Positions 49,529 to 58,560 of a stretch of DNA of 64,000 bases are shown here, piece after piece. The stretch lies in assembly GCA_041748175.1 (NCBI GenBank), contig JBGTDU010000044.1, positions 10,911 through 74,910 on the forward strand. Reading direction: 5' to 3'. Under the pieces are notes generated by a model. It was not told the origin of the DNA. It worked only from the letters and a program-made list of their open reading frames with translations, and did not search any database. Origin of the DNA: JAHEJB01 sp041748175 (lineage in GTDB: Bacteria; Bacteroidota; Rhodothermia; Rhodothermales; Rubricoccaceae). How positions within the stretch are numbered: the stretch's first letter is position 1; every line of letters begins with the position of its first letter. A program made the position numbers and the translations under genes.

Positions 49529-52500
49529 TCAAAACACCGCGGAAAGCTGCATCCTGACAGTGTGGATAATTGGCGCCTCAGCGGGGGCGCGGCCATCATA
49601 GAACAGCGATGCACGAAGGAATGAATTGATGGTGTACTGCCCGACGATTCCCCAGAGGTAGGAGGTGCCCGGCCCTCTCCCGTCCGTGAGCTCGAAATTG
49701 GCCAGGCCATTGGGATCGGCTCCCTCTATCGTGATGTCCGCGCGTTCTGCACGGAGCGTGAGGGCCAGCCTTCCTCCAATCGTAATGCGTGCATCGACCG
49801 GAATGCGGAGCACGGTGGCACCGGACGGTACCTCGCTAGCGGCCACGTCGTTGGTTTTGTCGGTGTACGCCACGCCGGCCGTCACGCCAAACGCCGGGCT
49901 GAGAGTAAACGTGGCCTCGGGTTCGATGCCCAGACTGCGGATATCGAACGTGCGCGATGCAAACGTCTCGCTGTCTGTTTGTGTGCGCTCGGCGGTTCCG
50001 CTCAGGCGCACCCGGAAGCGTCGAGACAGCGTCGTGTTGCCTTCGATGCGCCCCGTCTGAACCAGGCTGGTTTCGAGCCCAGCGGCGAGGCGGCTCGTGC
50101 TCGTCAAGTGGCTCAGCGCCAGCCGGATGCCATAGTTGGGCCTGGAGGGGAATATGGTTACGTCCTGCCCGATTCGGAATCGCCCGCTGATGGTGGCAGG
50201 AGCCAGCGTGTCGCCATCGGCGGTGATACGCGGCTCCCGTTGCTGCAAGAAAGAGGGGTTGAGGAAGTAGATCTGCTTGATGTCCGGCTCCGTGCTCCGT
50301 TCGCGAACGTCCACCGTGGTTTGCGTCGAAATGTTACCGAGCACGCGGGCAAGGATTCCGCTGCTCCTCTCATCGCGGAGAAGGCGGCCAGGATCCAACC
50401 GTAGGCGCAACTGGGCCTCGACGCCGATGGTCGGAAATAGCTCGTCGGATGGGACGAAGGTGCGCGCGTAGGTTCCTTCAAGCGGCGTCGTTTCGGGGAA
50501 GAACTCGTCAACCTGTGGGGTTCCGTCGGGCTCGCCCGCCCGAGGTTCGCCTTCCCCATCGCGCCAGACAAATTCGCCCAGATCCGCCCCCACGAGGATG
50601 TAGGTCTCTTGCAAGAGCGGCGTGCGTTCGGTCAAGGCTTCATAGACCGTGTTGACCTCGACAGCGCGGTTCAAGGGCGCGGCACGGTTCGTCCAGCGGA
50701 TGGCAACGCTCTCGTTGTCCTCTCTCCCCTCGGCCTGAAACGCGTCGGTAAACCGCTTGCGGCGGTAGGCCACGCGAGCCTCCGAGGTGAGCGAGCTACC
50801 CGGCCGAAACGTCAGATTGGTTTCAAGCGTCGTGGCGGCGGCGGAACTCCGCAGCACACCCGAAAGCGGTTCTTCCTCCTCCCGAAACTCGACACTAGCC
50901 GCAGCGGTCAAGGTGGGCGACTCCCAGGCAAGTCCGGGACGAAGAGCCTGGAACGCGAACGAGCCGAATGCGACGCTGTCGGGCGAGATGTCCTGCTCGC
51001 GACGTTCCTGCTCGAATCCAATAATCGGCGTCAGCCGACCATTCAGCGCCGGTTTCCGAAGACTTCCACGCTGCCGGAAGAACGATCCGCTCTGAGCCAG
51101 AATGTTGTCCTCGCTCGTTGCAAGATCAACGCGGTATTCGATTTCGGGGAGATATCCATTGGCGAGGGCCGGCTCAATCAGGCGGAGTTCCAGGGCACCC
51201 CGCCGGGCGTCGAACAAGCCATCGCCCAACTCAAGCTGCCCCGCTTCGATAAGCACGCTCGTTCTCGGCGTGGCCTCCCAGCGAACCTGCCCTTCCGTGG
51301 TTACATCTCGGAGGGAGTCGGATCCGAATGATGAGCCCGTTCGGGCGAGGTTCCAGATACGGTTGAACTCGACGGGCCGCGTGCGGTCGAAGCCCGCGAA
51401 TGCATCGCCCTGCCTGCGTTGACGAACTGTGGCGGAAAGCCTTCCCATGTCGCTTCCGCCGAAAATCAGCGGGAGCGGCAGCAGCCGCACACCCGCGAGG
51501 TAGGCTTGCCCGGTGTCATCGGCGGAACTCACGTCGGAGATCGAGTTGAGATCGTTGGTCGAACCGGCCCACTCACCGAAAATCTCCAACCCGTTGATTG
51601 GTTGCACCACGCCGCGGACGTCTACCATCTGCCGCAGCACAGGTTTTGGAAGAAGCCGAAACGGGATATAGTCGCCGCCCGTGGGACCGACCCATTTGAA
51701 CAGGATGCCATTGATGACCTGGCCGCTCCGGATGTACTGCCCCGTGCCCGCTGGGACGCTGGAGAAACGGACGCGGAAAACGGAATCGGCGAGCGCGGTT
51801 GCGGGGACGAAGATCGGATAGATCTGGCCCGAGAAGAGCGTATCCGCCCGGACGTATTGCACGAACGCGCTCTGCGGATCGTATTCAACGCGCTCTGCGC
51901 CATCGACCAAGACAGGTGCATCGCCCGCTGCTGCGATCGCGTCCAGATCGGCCTCCGAGAGCCCCAATTCCGCACCGAACGTGGCCGCGTCGGCCTCCCT
52001 TAGAACCGAAACCCCGAGCCGTGCCCGGGCCTGATCGTCGGCACCCCGCCACAGGCCAACTTCTCCCTCGCCAACAAGTAACGTGCGGGTAAAGCGGCTC
52101 GTGGTGTACTCGAAATCGACGGTCAGGCGGCGCTCGGCAGTGACGAGGCGGCGCGGCGTGAAGGTGACTTCGCCCGTCGCGTAGTCGATCACGTAGTCAT
52201 TCGTTTCGCCGCGCGTCAGAAGGACGCCGTCGAGGTAAACGCGTTCACTTCCCGCAATGACGATCACGAATTCCTCGCCCTGCTGCCCACGCAACCGATA
52301 GGGTCCCTGGACTCCCTCAATGACGGCAATGTCCTGACTCTGGAAGATGCCCCGCGTCGTGGCCCCGGCGGCGTTGACGTGTCCTCCCGCAATCAGTCCG
52401 AATGCAGGCAGGTTGGCCTGCACGGCCGCGCCCTGGATCTTGCGGCTGAACGCAGCGAACTCGGAGCCCTGTAAGCTCAGATCGACATCGCCCAGCCGCG

Positions 52501-53167
52501 CCTGCCCGATGGACGCGTCGAGCTGGATGTAGACGCGGTCGAAGTCGGAGAGCTGCTGCGTGGTGCCCTCGGGCTGGATCGGCGTGTTCTCGTCGGTGAG
52601 GACCGCTTGCACGGTTACGTCTTCGGTTATTGGGCCAGAAAGCTCCATTCGAAGGCCGGATTCCACGCTTACGTCGCGGTTATTTCCTGCGATGAGGCCG
52701 CGTGTGATCGAGCCGCGTCGGGTTAACTGGCTGCTTCCAAAAAGCGGAGACGTGTTGCGCTCACCCTCCGTAGGAATCTCGATCAAACGGATCCTGCCCA
52801 GCGTATCTGGCTCTTCCTCTGCGACGCGCCGCCGGGCGTACACCTCCTGCAAGCCAAGATCCAGCACACGATAATGAACGATAAGGACTGCGCCTGAATC
52901 ACCGGGCGCAAAGCGATGGAGGAGTAGTGCGCCTGTCGGGTAATCAATTCTGTAGTCGGAGCGCTCCAGGCGGACGGAGACCGACTCGCGGCGGAGCCAG
53001 AGGGCCTCGGAGGCGGGCACCACAGGATGCCGAAGTCGCCACGCCGGGCTATGCAGGACCACAGAATCCCGAACGGCTCCAAGGCCGGGCTGCGCGCGCA
53101 CTTCCGCCGCCGCTGCAACGACAACAACGACGAGCGCACATCGGATCAGAAAAGTTCGAGCCCCCAT
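49529..53167 (-). CDS. Large SprA-like outer-membrane protein
   Basis: The 1212-residue protein has a signal peptide ('CALVVVVVAAAAEVRAQ') and, at about residues 155-230, the block 'RRGSITRGLIAGNNRDVSVE' / 'GPITEDVTVQAVLTDEN' / 'PIQPEGTTQQLSDFDRVYIQ', which is a hallmark of SprA/Sov, the T9SS outer-membrane translocon. 'DYVIDYATGEVTFTPRRLV' occurs further on. The last several hundred residues alternate as barrel strands and end 'VRMQLSAVF'. SprA proper is about twice this length, so this is a shortened relative or a separate family. It could be a small translocon or another surface barrel. It lies 135 bp after a propeller lipoprotein gene. Confidence 0.7.
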   Translation of the reverse strand: MGARTFLIRCALVVVVVAAAAEVRAQPGLGAVRDSVVLHSPAWRLRHPVVPASEALWLRRESVSVRLERSDYRIDYPTGALLLHRFAPGDSGAVLIVHYRVLDLGLQEVYARRRVAEEEPDTLGRIRLIEIPTEGERNTSPLFGSSQLTRRGSITRGLIAGNNRDVSVESGLRMELSGPITEDVTVQAVLTDENTPIQPEGTTQQLSDFDRVYIQLDASIGQARLGDVDLSLQGSEFAAFSRKIQGAAVQANLPAFGLIAGGHVNAAGATTRGIFQSQDIAVIEGVQGPYRLRGQQGEEFVIVIAGSERVYLDGVLLTRGETNDYVIDYATGEVTFTPRRLVTAERRLTVDFEYTTSRFTRTLLVGEGEVGLWRGADDQARARLGVSVLREADAATFGAELGLSEADLDAIAAAGDAPVLVDGAERVEYDPQSAFVQYVRADTLFSGQIYPIFVPATALADSVFRVRFSSVPAGTGQYIRSGQVINGILFKWVGPTGGDYIPFRLLPKPVLRQMVDVRGVVQPINGLEIFGEWAGSTNDLNSISDVSSADDTGQAYLAGVRLLPLPLIFGGSDMGRLSATVRQRRQGDAFAGFDRTRPVEFNRIWNLARTGSSFGSDSLRDVTTEGQVRWEATPRTSVLIEAGQLELGDGLFDARRGALELRLIEPALANGYLPEIEYRVDLATSEDNILAQSGSFFRQRGSLRKPALNGRLTPIIGFEQERREQDISPDSVAFGSFAFQALRPGLAWESPTLTAAASVEFREEEEPLSGVLRSSAAATTLETNLTFRPGSSLTSEARVAYRRKRFTDAFQAEGREDNESVAIRWTNRAAPLNRAVEVNTVYEALTERTPLLQETYILVGADLGEFVWRDGEGEPRAGEPDGTPQVDEFFPETTPLEGTYARTFVPSDELFPTIGVEAQLRLRLDPGRLLRDERSSGILARVLGNISTQTTVDVRERSTEPDIKQIYFLNPSFLQQREPRITADGDTLAPATISGRFRIGQDVTIFPSRPNYGIRLALSHLTSTSRLAAGLETSLVQTGRIEGNTTLSRRFRVRLSGTAERTQTDSETFASRTFDIRSLGIEPEATFTLSPAFGVTAGVAYTDKTNDVAASEVPSGATVLRIPVDARITIGGRLALTLRAERADITIEGADPNGLANFELTDGRGPGTSYLWGIVGQYTINSFLRASLFYDGRAPAEAPIIHTVRMQLSAVF

Positions 53168-53302
53168 CGGCCGTCATCGGCGGCTACGCCGGATGGTCTG
53201 TGGTGTCGGGATGCGTAGCGAACGGCAGGGGCGGAAAATCTGGTGACTGGTGCGAGCCGGAACGTAGCCCGGCTCTGCGCGGCGCGCAAGGTGGTAATGA
53301 GG

Positions 53303-54262
53303 CTATTCCGCTCGAAACAGCCGTGTGCGCGTGAGCAGATACAGTTCGCCGTTTGCCACCGCCGCGCCGATCAGATCCTCCGCGATGTCGGGTCTGATCA
53401 CGTCCAGCAACCCTTCATCAAGGTCGTGAACGGCGACGCTTCTTCGCCCGATGACGAGCAGCCGCTGGCCATTGGAGAAGGGCGCGAGAGCCAGGGCCCT
53501 CACTCCATCAGACGCCCTCCCGGAGATCGACCGGCGAAATGTGCCAAGCCCGTCAAAAACGAGGACGGCCCCGCGAGCCTGGTCGGCAACGAAAACGAAG
53601 CCATCCCCCGAAACCGCGATGTCCACAGGCTCAATGAGGGCGCCGTCTCGATCCTCCGCCGGACCAACAAGCCGCGAGAGTCGCCGGTCACCCTCCCAGC
53701 GGAGCACCGCGCCTCGTTCACTTTCTATCGCATACAGCGCTCCACCCGGCCCAACCGCTACGGCTTGAACCCTGCCTTCGCTTTCATCGGCCCGTCCCAG
53801 GGTTTGCGGATCGCCGACGGGCACATCCACCGATTCGATGAGCTCACCATCACGCGAAAAACGCTGAATTCGCCCGTTCCCCATGTCCGCGACGAACAGG
53901 TCCAGTCCGTTGGTCGGGTCGACATCGGATGGATCGAGGAGGCTGTATTCGCCTGTTCCAGGGCCGCCGAAGGTTTGGATGACCTCGCCTTCAAGGGTCA
54001 GCACTGAGACGGTTGATGCGGCGGCGTCCACAACGTAGAGCCGGTCCGCCGGATCGGAAGCGAGAGCGCGGGCGTCCCGGAACTGAGCGATCTCAATGAC
54101 GGCGGTTGTGAAATCGGTTGGATGGTTGGTCGCGGGTGGAGTTCGCAAGCCTGAGCAGGCCGCGATCGCCAAGAGCGACGCCAGGGCAGACACGACCCAA
54201 CCTTGTTGCAAGCTCGCGCTGCTAACTCTGAAAGGAGCGGACGGAGTTTGGGAGGTCGTCAT
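53303..54262 (-). CDS. NHL/six-bladed beta-propeller lipoprotein
   Basis: The 319-residue product has a lipoprotein signal ('VVSALASLLAIAACSG', lipobox Cys at about 36) and repeated NHL-like blades such as 'DRLYVVDAAASTVSVLTLEGEVIQTFG', 'LDLFVADMGNGRIQRFSRDGELI', 'GALYAIESERGAVLRWEGD' and 'GFVFVADQARGAVLVFDGLG'. It is likely a surface or periplasmic binding scaffold. Its start overlaps the purD stop by 4 bp (ATGA), so it is translated with purD. The SprA-like gene follows. Confidence 0.82.
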   Translation of the reverse strand: MTTSQTPSAPFRVSSASLQQGWVVSALASLLAIAACSGLRTPPATNHPTDFTTAVIEIAQFRDARALASDPADRLYVVDAAASTVSVLTLEGEVIQTFGGPGTGEYSLLDPSDVDPTNGLDLFVADMGNGRIQRFSRDGELIESVDVPVGDPQTLGRADESEGRVQAVAVGPGGALYAIESERGAVLRWEGDRRLSRLVGPAEDRDGALIEPVDIAVSGDGFVFVADQARGAVLVFDGLGTFRRSISGRASDGVRALALAPFSNGQRLLVIGRRSVAVHDLDEGLLDVIRPDIAEDLIGAAVANGELYLLTRTRLFRAE

Positions 54263-55542
54263 TCGGGTCGGGCGCGTGCGAGCCCCTTCTGCCCGATGTC
54301 GCGCCGGAAGGTCTTTCCGTCGAACTTGATCGCGTCGACTCCCAGGTAGGCGTTGCCCAGCGCTTCCTGAAGATCCGCGCCGGTCCCTGTGACGCCCAAC
54401 ACGCGACCTCCATTGGTCACGATAGCATCGCCCTCGGCCCGTGTCCCCGCGTGAAAAACGATGGCGTGTTTGGCAGCGGCTTCGAGTCCGCTGATCCCGA
54501 AACCCTTTTCATAGGTCTCGGGGTAGCCCTCTGAAGCCAGCACGACACACGCCGCTGCGCCAGCACGCATCCGAACATCGACGTTCACGATGCCGCCATC
54601 AGCCACGGCGTCTAGCAGGTCGAGGAGATCACTTTCCAAGAGAGGCAAAATGACCTGAGTCTCCGGGTCACCGAACCGGCAGTTGAACTCAACGACCTTC
54701 GGACCTACGGATGTCATCATCAACCCAACGAAGAGGACGCCCCGATACGGATGGCCTTCGTCGGCCATGCCTTTCAGAACTGGTCGAATGATGCGCTCTT
54801 CAACCTGAGCCATCACTTCAGGTGTCACGAGAAGTGCCGGTGCGTACGCTCCCATTCCTCCAGTATTCGGTCCCGTATCGCCGTCTCCGATTCGTTTGTG
54901 GTCCTGCGCGGGCGAAAGCAGCACATAGTCTCGTCCATCGGACAGAACGAACACGCTGGCCTCCTCGCCCTGCATGAACTCCTCCACGACGACACGAGCG
55001 CCTGCGTCGCCGAATGCTTCGCCGAGAAGCGTAGCCAAACCGTCCGTCGCGGCGTCGAGCGTATCCGCGATAATGACCCCCTTCCCGGCAGCAAGTCCAT
55101 CGGCTTTGAGAACGACAGGCAATGGATGACGCTCGATGTACTCCCGGGCGTCCTCGATAGTTGCCACGGCAAATGTGCGGCTTGATGCTGTGGGAATGCC
55201 GTGGCGCTCCATGAAATCCTTAGCGAACGCCTTGCTTCCCTCTAGCTGTGCCGCGGCGGCACTCGGACCAACGACTCGGATGTGATTTTCTGTCAGCCGA
55301 TCAACCAAGCCCATCACTAACGAAACCTCTGGGCCAACCACGACGAGATCCACCGCGCGATCCATCGCAATTCCAACCAAGCCGTCAATGTCTTCGGCAG
55401 CTATCGGGATGTTTTCGGCGAGCTTCACTGTTCCCGCATTGCCGGGCGCGCAGAGCAATTCGGGCTTCCGTGGGCTCTGTGCCAAGGCGTAAAGCAACGC
55501 GTGCTCGCGGCCTCCACCACCTACGACAAGAACTCGGGGCAT
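54259..55542 (-). CDS. purD: Phosphoribosylamine-glycine ligase
   Basis: From ATG 55542 (MPRVLVVGGGGREHAL) the 427-residue enzyme shows GARS landmarks: 'GNAGT', 'VVGPEVSLVMGLVDRL', 'EGSKAFAKDFMERHGIPTA', 'LKADGLAAGKGVIIADT', 'VVEEFMQGEEASVFVLSDG', 'AQDHKRIGDGDTGPNTGGMGAY', 'LFVGLMM' and 'VEFNCRFGDPETQVILP'. It joins glycine to phosphoribosylamine in purine synthesis. The alternative start MVNHSLR at 55563 is possible. Confidence 0.95.
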   Translation of the reverse strand: MPRVLVVGGGGREHALLYALAQSPRKPELLCAPGNAGTVKLAENIPIAAEDIDGLVGIAMDRAVDLVVVGPEVSLVMGLVDRLTENHIRVVGPSAAAAQLEGSKAFAKDFMERHGIPTASSRTFAVATIEDAREYIERHPLPVVLKADGLAAGKGVIIADTLDAATDGLATLLGEAFGDAGARVVVEEFMQGEEASVFVLSDGRDYVLLSPAQDHKRIGDGDTGPNTGGMGAYAPALLVTPEVMAQVEERIIRPVLKGMADEGHPYRGVLFVGLMMTSVGPKVVEFNCRFGDPETQVILPLLESDLLDLLDAVADGGIVNVDVRMRAGAAACVVLASEGYPETYEKGFGISGLEAAAKHAIVFHAGTRAEGDAIVTNGGRVLGVTGTGADLQEALGNAYLGVDAIKFDGKTFRRDIGQKGLARARPE

Positions 55543-55718
55543 TCGGAGAGAATGATTGACCATGGAAAGTTGAAAGATAGCCGAGCGGTTCTGTGTACTT
55601 CAGGCATTTCCTACACGATGCGCCGCGTCCGCGCCGTGGACAACCTTTCTGATTCAACCGTTCTCCCGTTTCGGGGCCGGGCGAGGCGCGTACCTTTCGG
55701 CGATAACGACCGCTGCCG

Positions 55719-56702
55719 ATGCCAAAGCGCCTATTTGCCGTCAAGATCGTCCTCACGTGCGTGGCGCTTGCCGCACTCGTGTACGTCGTTGAGTGGTCGT
55801 CCATTCTGGCTGCTGCGCTTGAAGCGCGACCTGTGTGGGCGCTGGCCGCCGTGGTCCTAATCCCCCTGAACGTCGGGCTGGAAGCCTTCCGCTGGCATCG
55901 CCTCGTGGTGAAGCTCGCTCCCGACGTGCGCTTCAAGACCTCGCTTGCCGCCGTGCTAAGCGGCTATCCGCTGGGGCTCCTCACCCCCGGCAGGATTGGC
56001 GATTACGTGGGGCGCGCTCTCTATCTGCGCGATATCTCGCCCGGCGCATCGGCCACGCTAACGTTTGCGGAACGCATCGCCACGCTGGCGTGCTGTCTTG
56101 TTTTCGGGCTCGTGGCGCTCCCGTATTTCCTCCTCACCCACACGGATGTTGCATCGATGGCATGGGTGACGGTGCTCGTTCTTGCGATACTTGCAACGGG
56201 ATTTCTGCTGGTGCTTCTGCTGCATCCGAGACTGGCGAGATCGCTGCTTGAAATCGTGTTGCCATTTCGCCGCACAAAGCACGTATTCGCCGTCCTCAAC
56301 CGCTTTAGCGGCCGTGATGCGACGGAGCTGTTCGCCCTTTCCATTGTTCGCTACGCGGTTTTCTCCACGCAATTCGTTCTGCTCGTGCATGCGTTTCAGG
56401 CGGATGTAGGCTGGCTCACGGCCTACACGGGCGTTGTCCTGATCTTTTTTGCGAAGAGCGCGATCCCGTCCATTACACTCGGCGACCTGGGAATCCGCGA
56501 GAGTGCGGCCGTGTTTTTCCTCGGAGGCTTCGGCGTCGCGGAGGCGGCGGCCTTCAATGCCTCGTTGGGGATTTTCGCCGCGAACATCTTGCTGCCGGCC
56601 TTGATCGGCCTTACGCTGCTCCCTCGCCTACGCCTACGCACTTCTGCCGACCGGAGCGCGGTCCCTGAGCCAACGGCAGCACAGTCGGCTACGTTTTCAT
56701 GA
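55719..56702 (+). CDS. Lysylphosphatidylglycerol-synthase-TM/UPF0104 flippase-like membrane protein
   Basis: The 327-residue protein has about eight membrane segments and the UPF0104 pattern: 'LNVGLEAFRWHRLV' in the first loop, 'AVLSGYPLGLLTPGRIGDYVGRALYL' and, later, 'SAIPSITLGDLGIRESAAVFFLGGFGV'. Family members flip or transfer lipid-linked groups and are often encoded with glycosyltransferases. It starts the four-gene plus-strand glycan module, and its stop overlaps the next start by 4 bp. Confidence 0.88.
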   Translation: MPKRLFAVKIVLTCVALAALVYVVEWSSILAAALEARPVWALAAVVLIPLNVGLEAFRWHRLVVKLAPDVRFKTSLAAVLSGYPLGLLTPGRIGDYVGRALYLRDISPGASATLTFAERIATLACCLVFGLVALPYFLLTHTDVASMAWVTVLVLAILATGFLLVLLLHPRLARSLLEIVLPFRRTKHVFAVLNRFSGRDATELFALSIVRYAVFSTQFVLLVHAFQADVGWLTAYTGVVLIFFAKSAIPSITLGDLGIRESAAVFFLGGFGVAEAAAFNASLGIFAANILLPALIGLTLLPRLRLRTSADRSAVPEPTAAQSATFS

Positions 56703-57871
56703 CCGTATTCGGGATTGCGCTCCTGGTCTTGGGCGCGGGATATGCAACCCTGATCGGTGCGTTCGCCGTGGGATTTCGAAAGGTGACGAGGCGTCCGTCC
56801 ACAGCTAGTCCAACGGGGCTCCCGTTCGTCACCGTCATCGTCCCGGCGCGGGACGAGTCCACGTGCATCGGAGACTGCCTCGATTCGATTCTGGCCAACG
56901 ACTATCCGACCGATCATTTTGAAGTGCTCGTCGTGGACGATCTGTCGGAAGACGATACCCCGGATGTTGTTCGGCGAATGATCGGCGGGATGGAGGACGG
57001 CAAGCTCCATCTTGTCCAAATGCCGGAAAACCTCGAACGCACGAGAGCCCACAAGAAGCGGGCTATCGAAAAGGGAATCTCGGTCGCTCGCGGTGCGATC
57101 ATCGCCACGACGGATGCCGACTGCCTTGTCCCCGCTTCATGGATTCGAACGATTGTCGGCATGTTCGACGACATCAACGACGACCCCGCTTTCAACGCCG
57201 TCACGGCCTTTGTCTCAAGCCCGGTCCTCTACGAAACGGGCCACAACCCGCTGATGCACATGCAGGCGCTTGAGTTTCTGGGCCTCGTGGCAGCGGGCGC
57301 AGGAGCAATCGGCGCTGGGCGACCAACGATCTGCAATGGCGCTAACGTGGCGTACCGAAAGGACGTGTTCGAGTCGCTCGGCGGCTTCAGCGGCATCGAC
57401 CACCTCACGAGCGGAGACGACGAACTGCTGATGCAGAAAATCAACGACACAACACACCACCGCGTGCGGTTTTGCGCCTCGCTCGACGCGACGGTCGTGA
57501 CCGAGCCCATTCATTCGTTCCGCGTGTTCTTTCAGCAGAGGAAGCGATGGGCATCGAAAGGCGCGCACTACCCCAACAAGTGGCTCACTGCCATGCTCCT
57601 CTCCATCTATCTCTTCTACGTCGGCCTCCTCGCGGGCGGGCTTGCGATGGCTTTCGTGCCTGGGTTATGGCTTCCGATGATGATCGCGTTCGGCCTGAAG
57701 ATCCTCCCCGAGGCAGCCCTGCTCTGGCCTGCATGTCGTCACTTCGGGAGGCGCCGTCTGTTCGTGTACTTCCTTCCTGAGCAGCTCCTCCACATACCGT
57801 ACATCGTGGTACTGGCGGCTGCAGGGGCGTTGGGCAAGTACGAATGGAAAGGACGGCAGGTGATCCGCTAA
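56699..57871 (+). CDS. Membrane glycosyltransferase, family 2
   Basis: The 390-residue protein has one N-terminal membrane helix, a GT-A domain ('VTVIVPARDESTCIGDCLDSIL', DDxS as 'VVDDLSEDDT', DxD as 'TTDADCLVP', acceptor site 'TSGDDELLM', and the processive-type 'QQRKRWASK') and three C-terminal membrane helices. It would extend a lipid-linked glycan or polymer at the cytoplasmic face. It is coupled to its neighbours by overlaps of 4 bp (upstream) and about 28 bp (downstream open frame). Confidence 0.92.
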   Translation: MTVFGIALLVLGAGYATLIGAFAVGFRKVTRRPSTASPTGLPFVTVIVPARDESTCIGDCLDSILANDYPTDHFEVLVVDDLSEDDTPDVVRRMIGGMEDGKLHLVQMPENLERTRAHKKRAIEKGISVARGAIIATTDADCLVPASWIRTIVGMFDDINDDPAFNAVTAFVSSPVLYETGHNPLMHMQALEFLGLVAAGAGAIGAGRPTICNGANVAYRKDVFESLGGFSGIDHLTSGDDELLMQKINDTTHHRVRFCASLDATVVTEPIHSFRVFFQQRKRWASKGAHYPNKWLTAMLLSIYLFYVGLLAGGLAMAFVPGLWLPMMIAFGLKILPEAALLWPACRHFGRRRLFVYFLPEQLLHIPYIVVLAAAGALGKYEWKGRQVIR

Positions 57872-57879
57872 ACTGCCTC

Positions 57880-58548
57880 ATGTTCACGGACCTCCTCGGC
57901 ACAACGTTACCCCGCCTCGCGGCGCCACTGTTTCCCCATGTCACCTGGCGAGGCCCCACACATTCGCCGGAGGGCAAGCCATGCCTCTACCTCACTTTCG
58001 ACGACGGACCACATCCCGATAGCACGCCGCGACTGCTCGACTTTCTTTCGACGTCTGAGGTACCCGCCACATTTTTCCACCTCGGATCGCACGCGGAGCT
58101 TTTCCCGGAACTCGTCCGGGCTACTCATCAAGCCGGGCACGCCGTGGGCAATCACGGCTGGGTGCATCGCAGCGCCTGGAGCGCGCCGAAAAGTGTAACG
58201 CTCGCCGATTTCGAGCGCGCGGAAGAGCTGCTTGGGGAACTGACAGGGCGCCCGGTTCAAAACGTGCGCCCTCCTTTTGGCCGCTTCACCCCGGCGCTTC
58301 GACGATGGTGCAACGATGGCAAGCGCCGACTCATTCTGTGGGACCTTATGCCGGGAGACTTCCTGACCTCGTTGCCTTCCACCGACGCGCTCGTCCAGAG
58401 AGTCTCCAGTAGAGTTATTGAGCGGGTCCGGCCAGGCTCCATCGTGGTCCTGCACGAAAACGCTCGCTCGCAAGACATTGTGCTTCCGGCGCTAAACCGG
58501 GCCCTTCCCCTGCTTCGCGCCGCCGGCTGGACAATCGCGCCGCTCTGA
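57880..58548 (+). CDS. Polysaccharide deacetylase (NodB domain)
   Basis: The protein has 222 residues from ATG 57880 (or 234 from 57844). NodB motifs are complete: 'YLTFDDGPHPDSTPRLL' (catalytic base and metal Asp), 'HAVGNHGWVHRS' (metal His residues), 'RPPFGRFTP' and, at the end, 'GSIVVLHENARS' with the last His. It removes acetyl groups from N-acetyl-hexosamines, probably on the glycan built by the flanking glycosyltransferases. No signal peptide is seen, so it may act in the cytoplasm on the lipid-linked intermediate. Confidence 0.9.
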   Translation: MFTDLLGTTLPRLAAPLFPHVTWRGPTHSPEGKPCLYLTFDDGPHPDSTPRLLDFLSTSEVPATFFHLGSHAELFPELVRATHQAGHAVGNHGWVHRSAWSAPKSVTLADFERAEELLGELTGRPVQNVRPPFGRFTPALRRWCNDGKRRLILWDLMPGDFLTSLPSTDALVQRVSSRVIERVRPGSIVVLHENARSQDIVLPALNRALPLLRAAGWTIAPL

Positions 58549-58560
58549 TTCCACTCCCGT

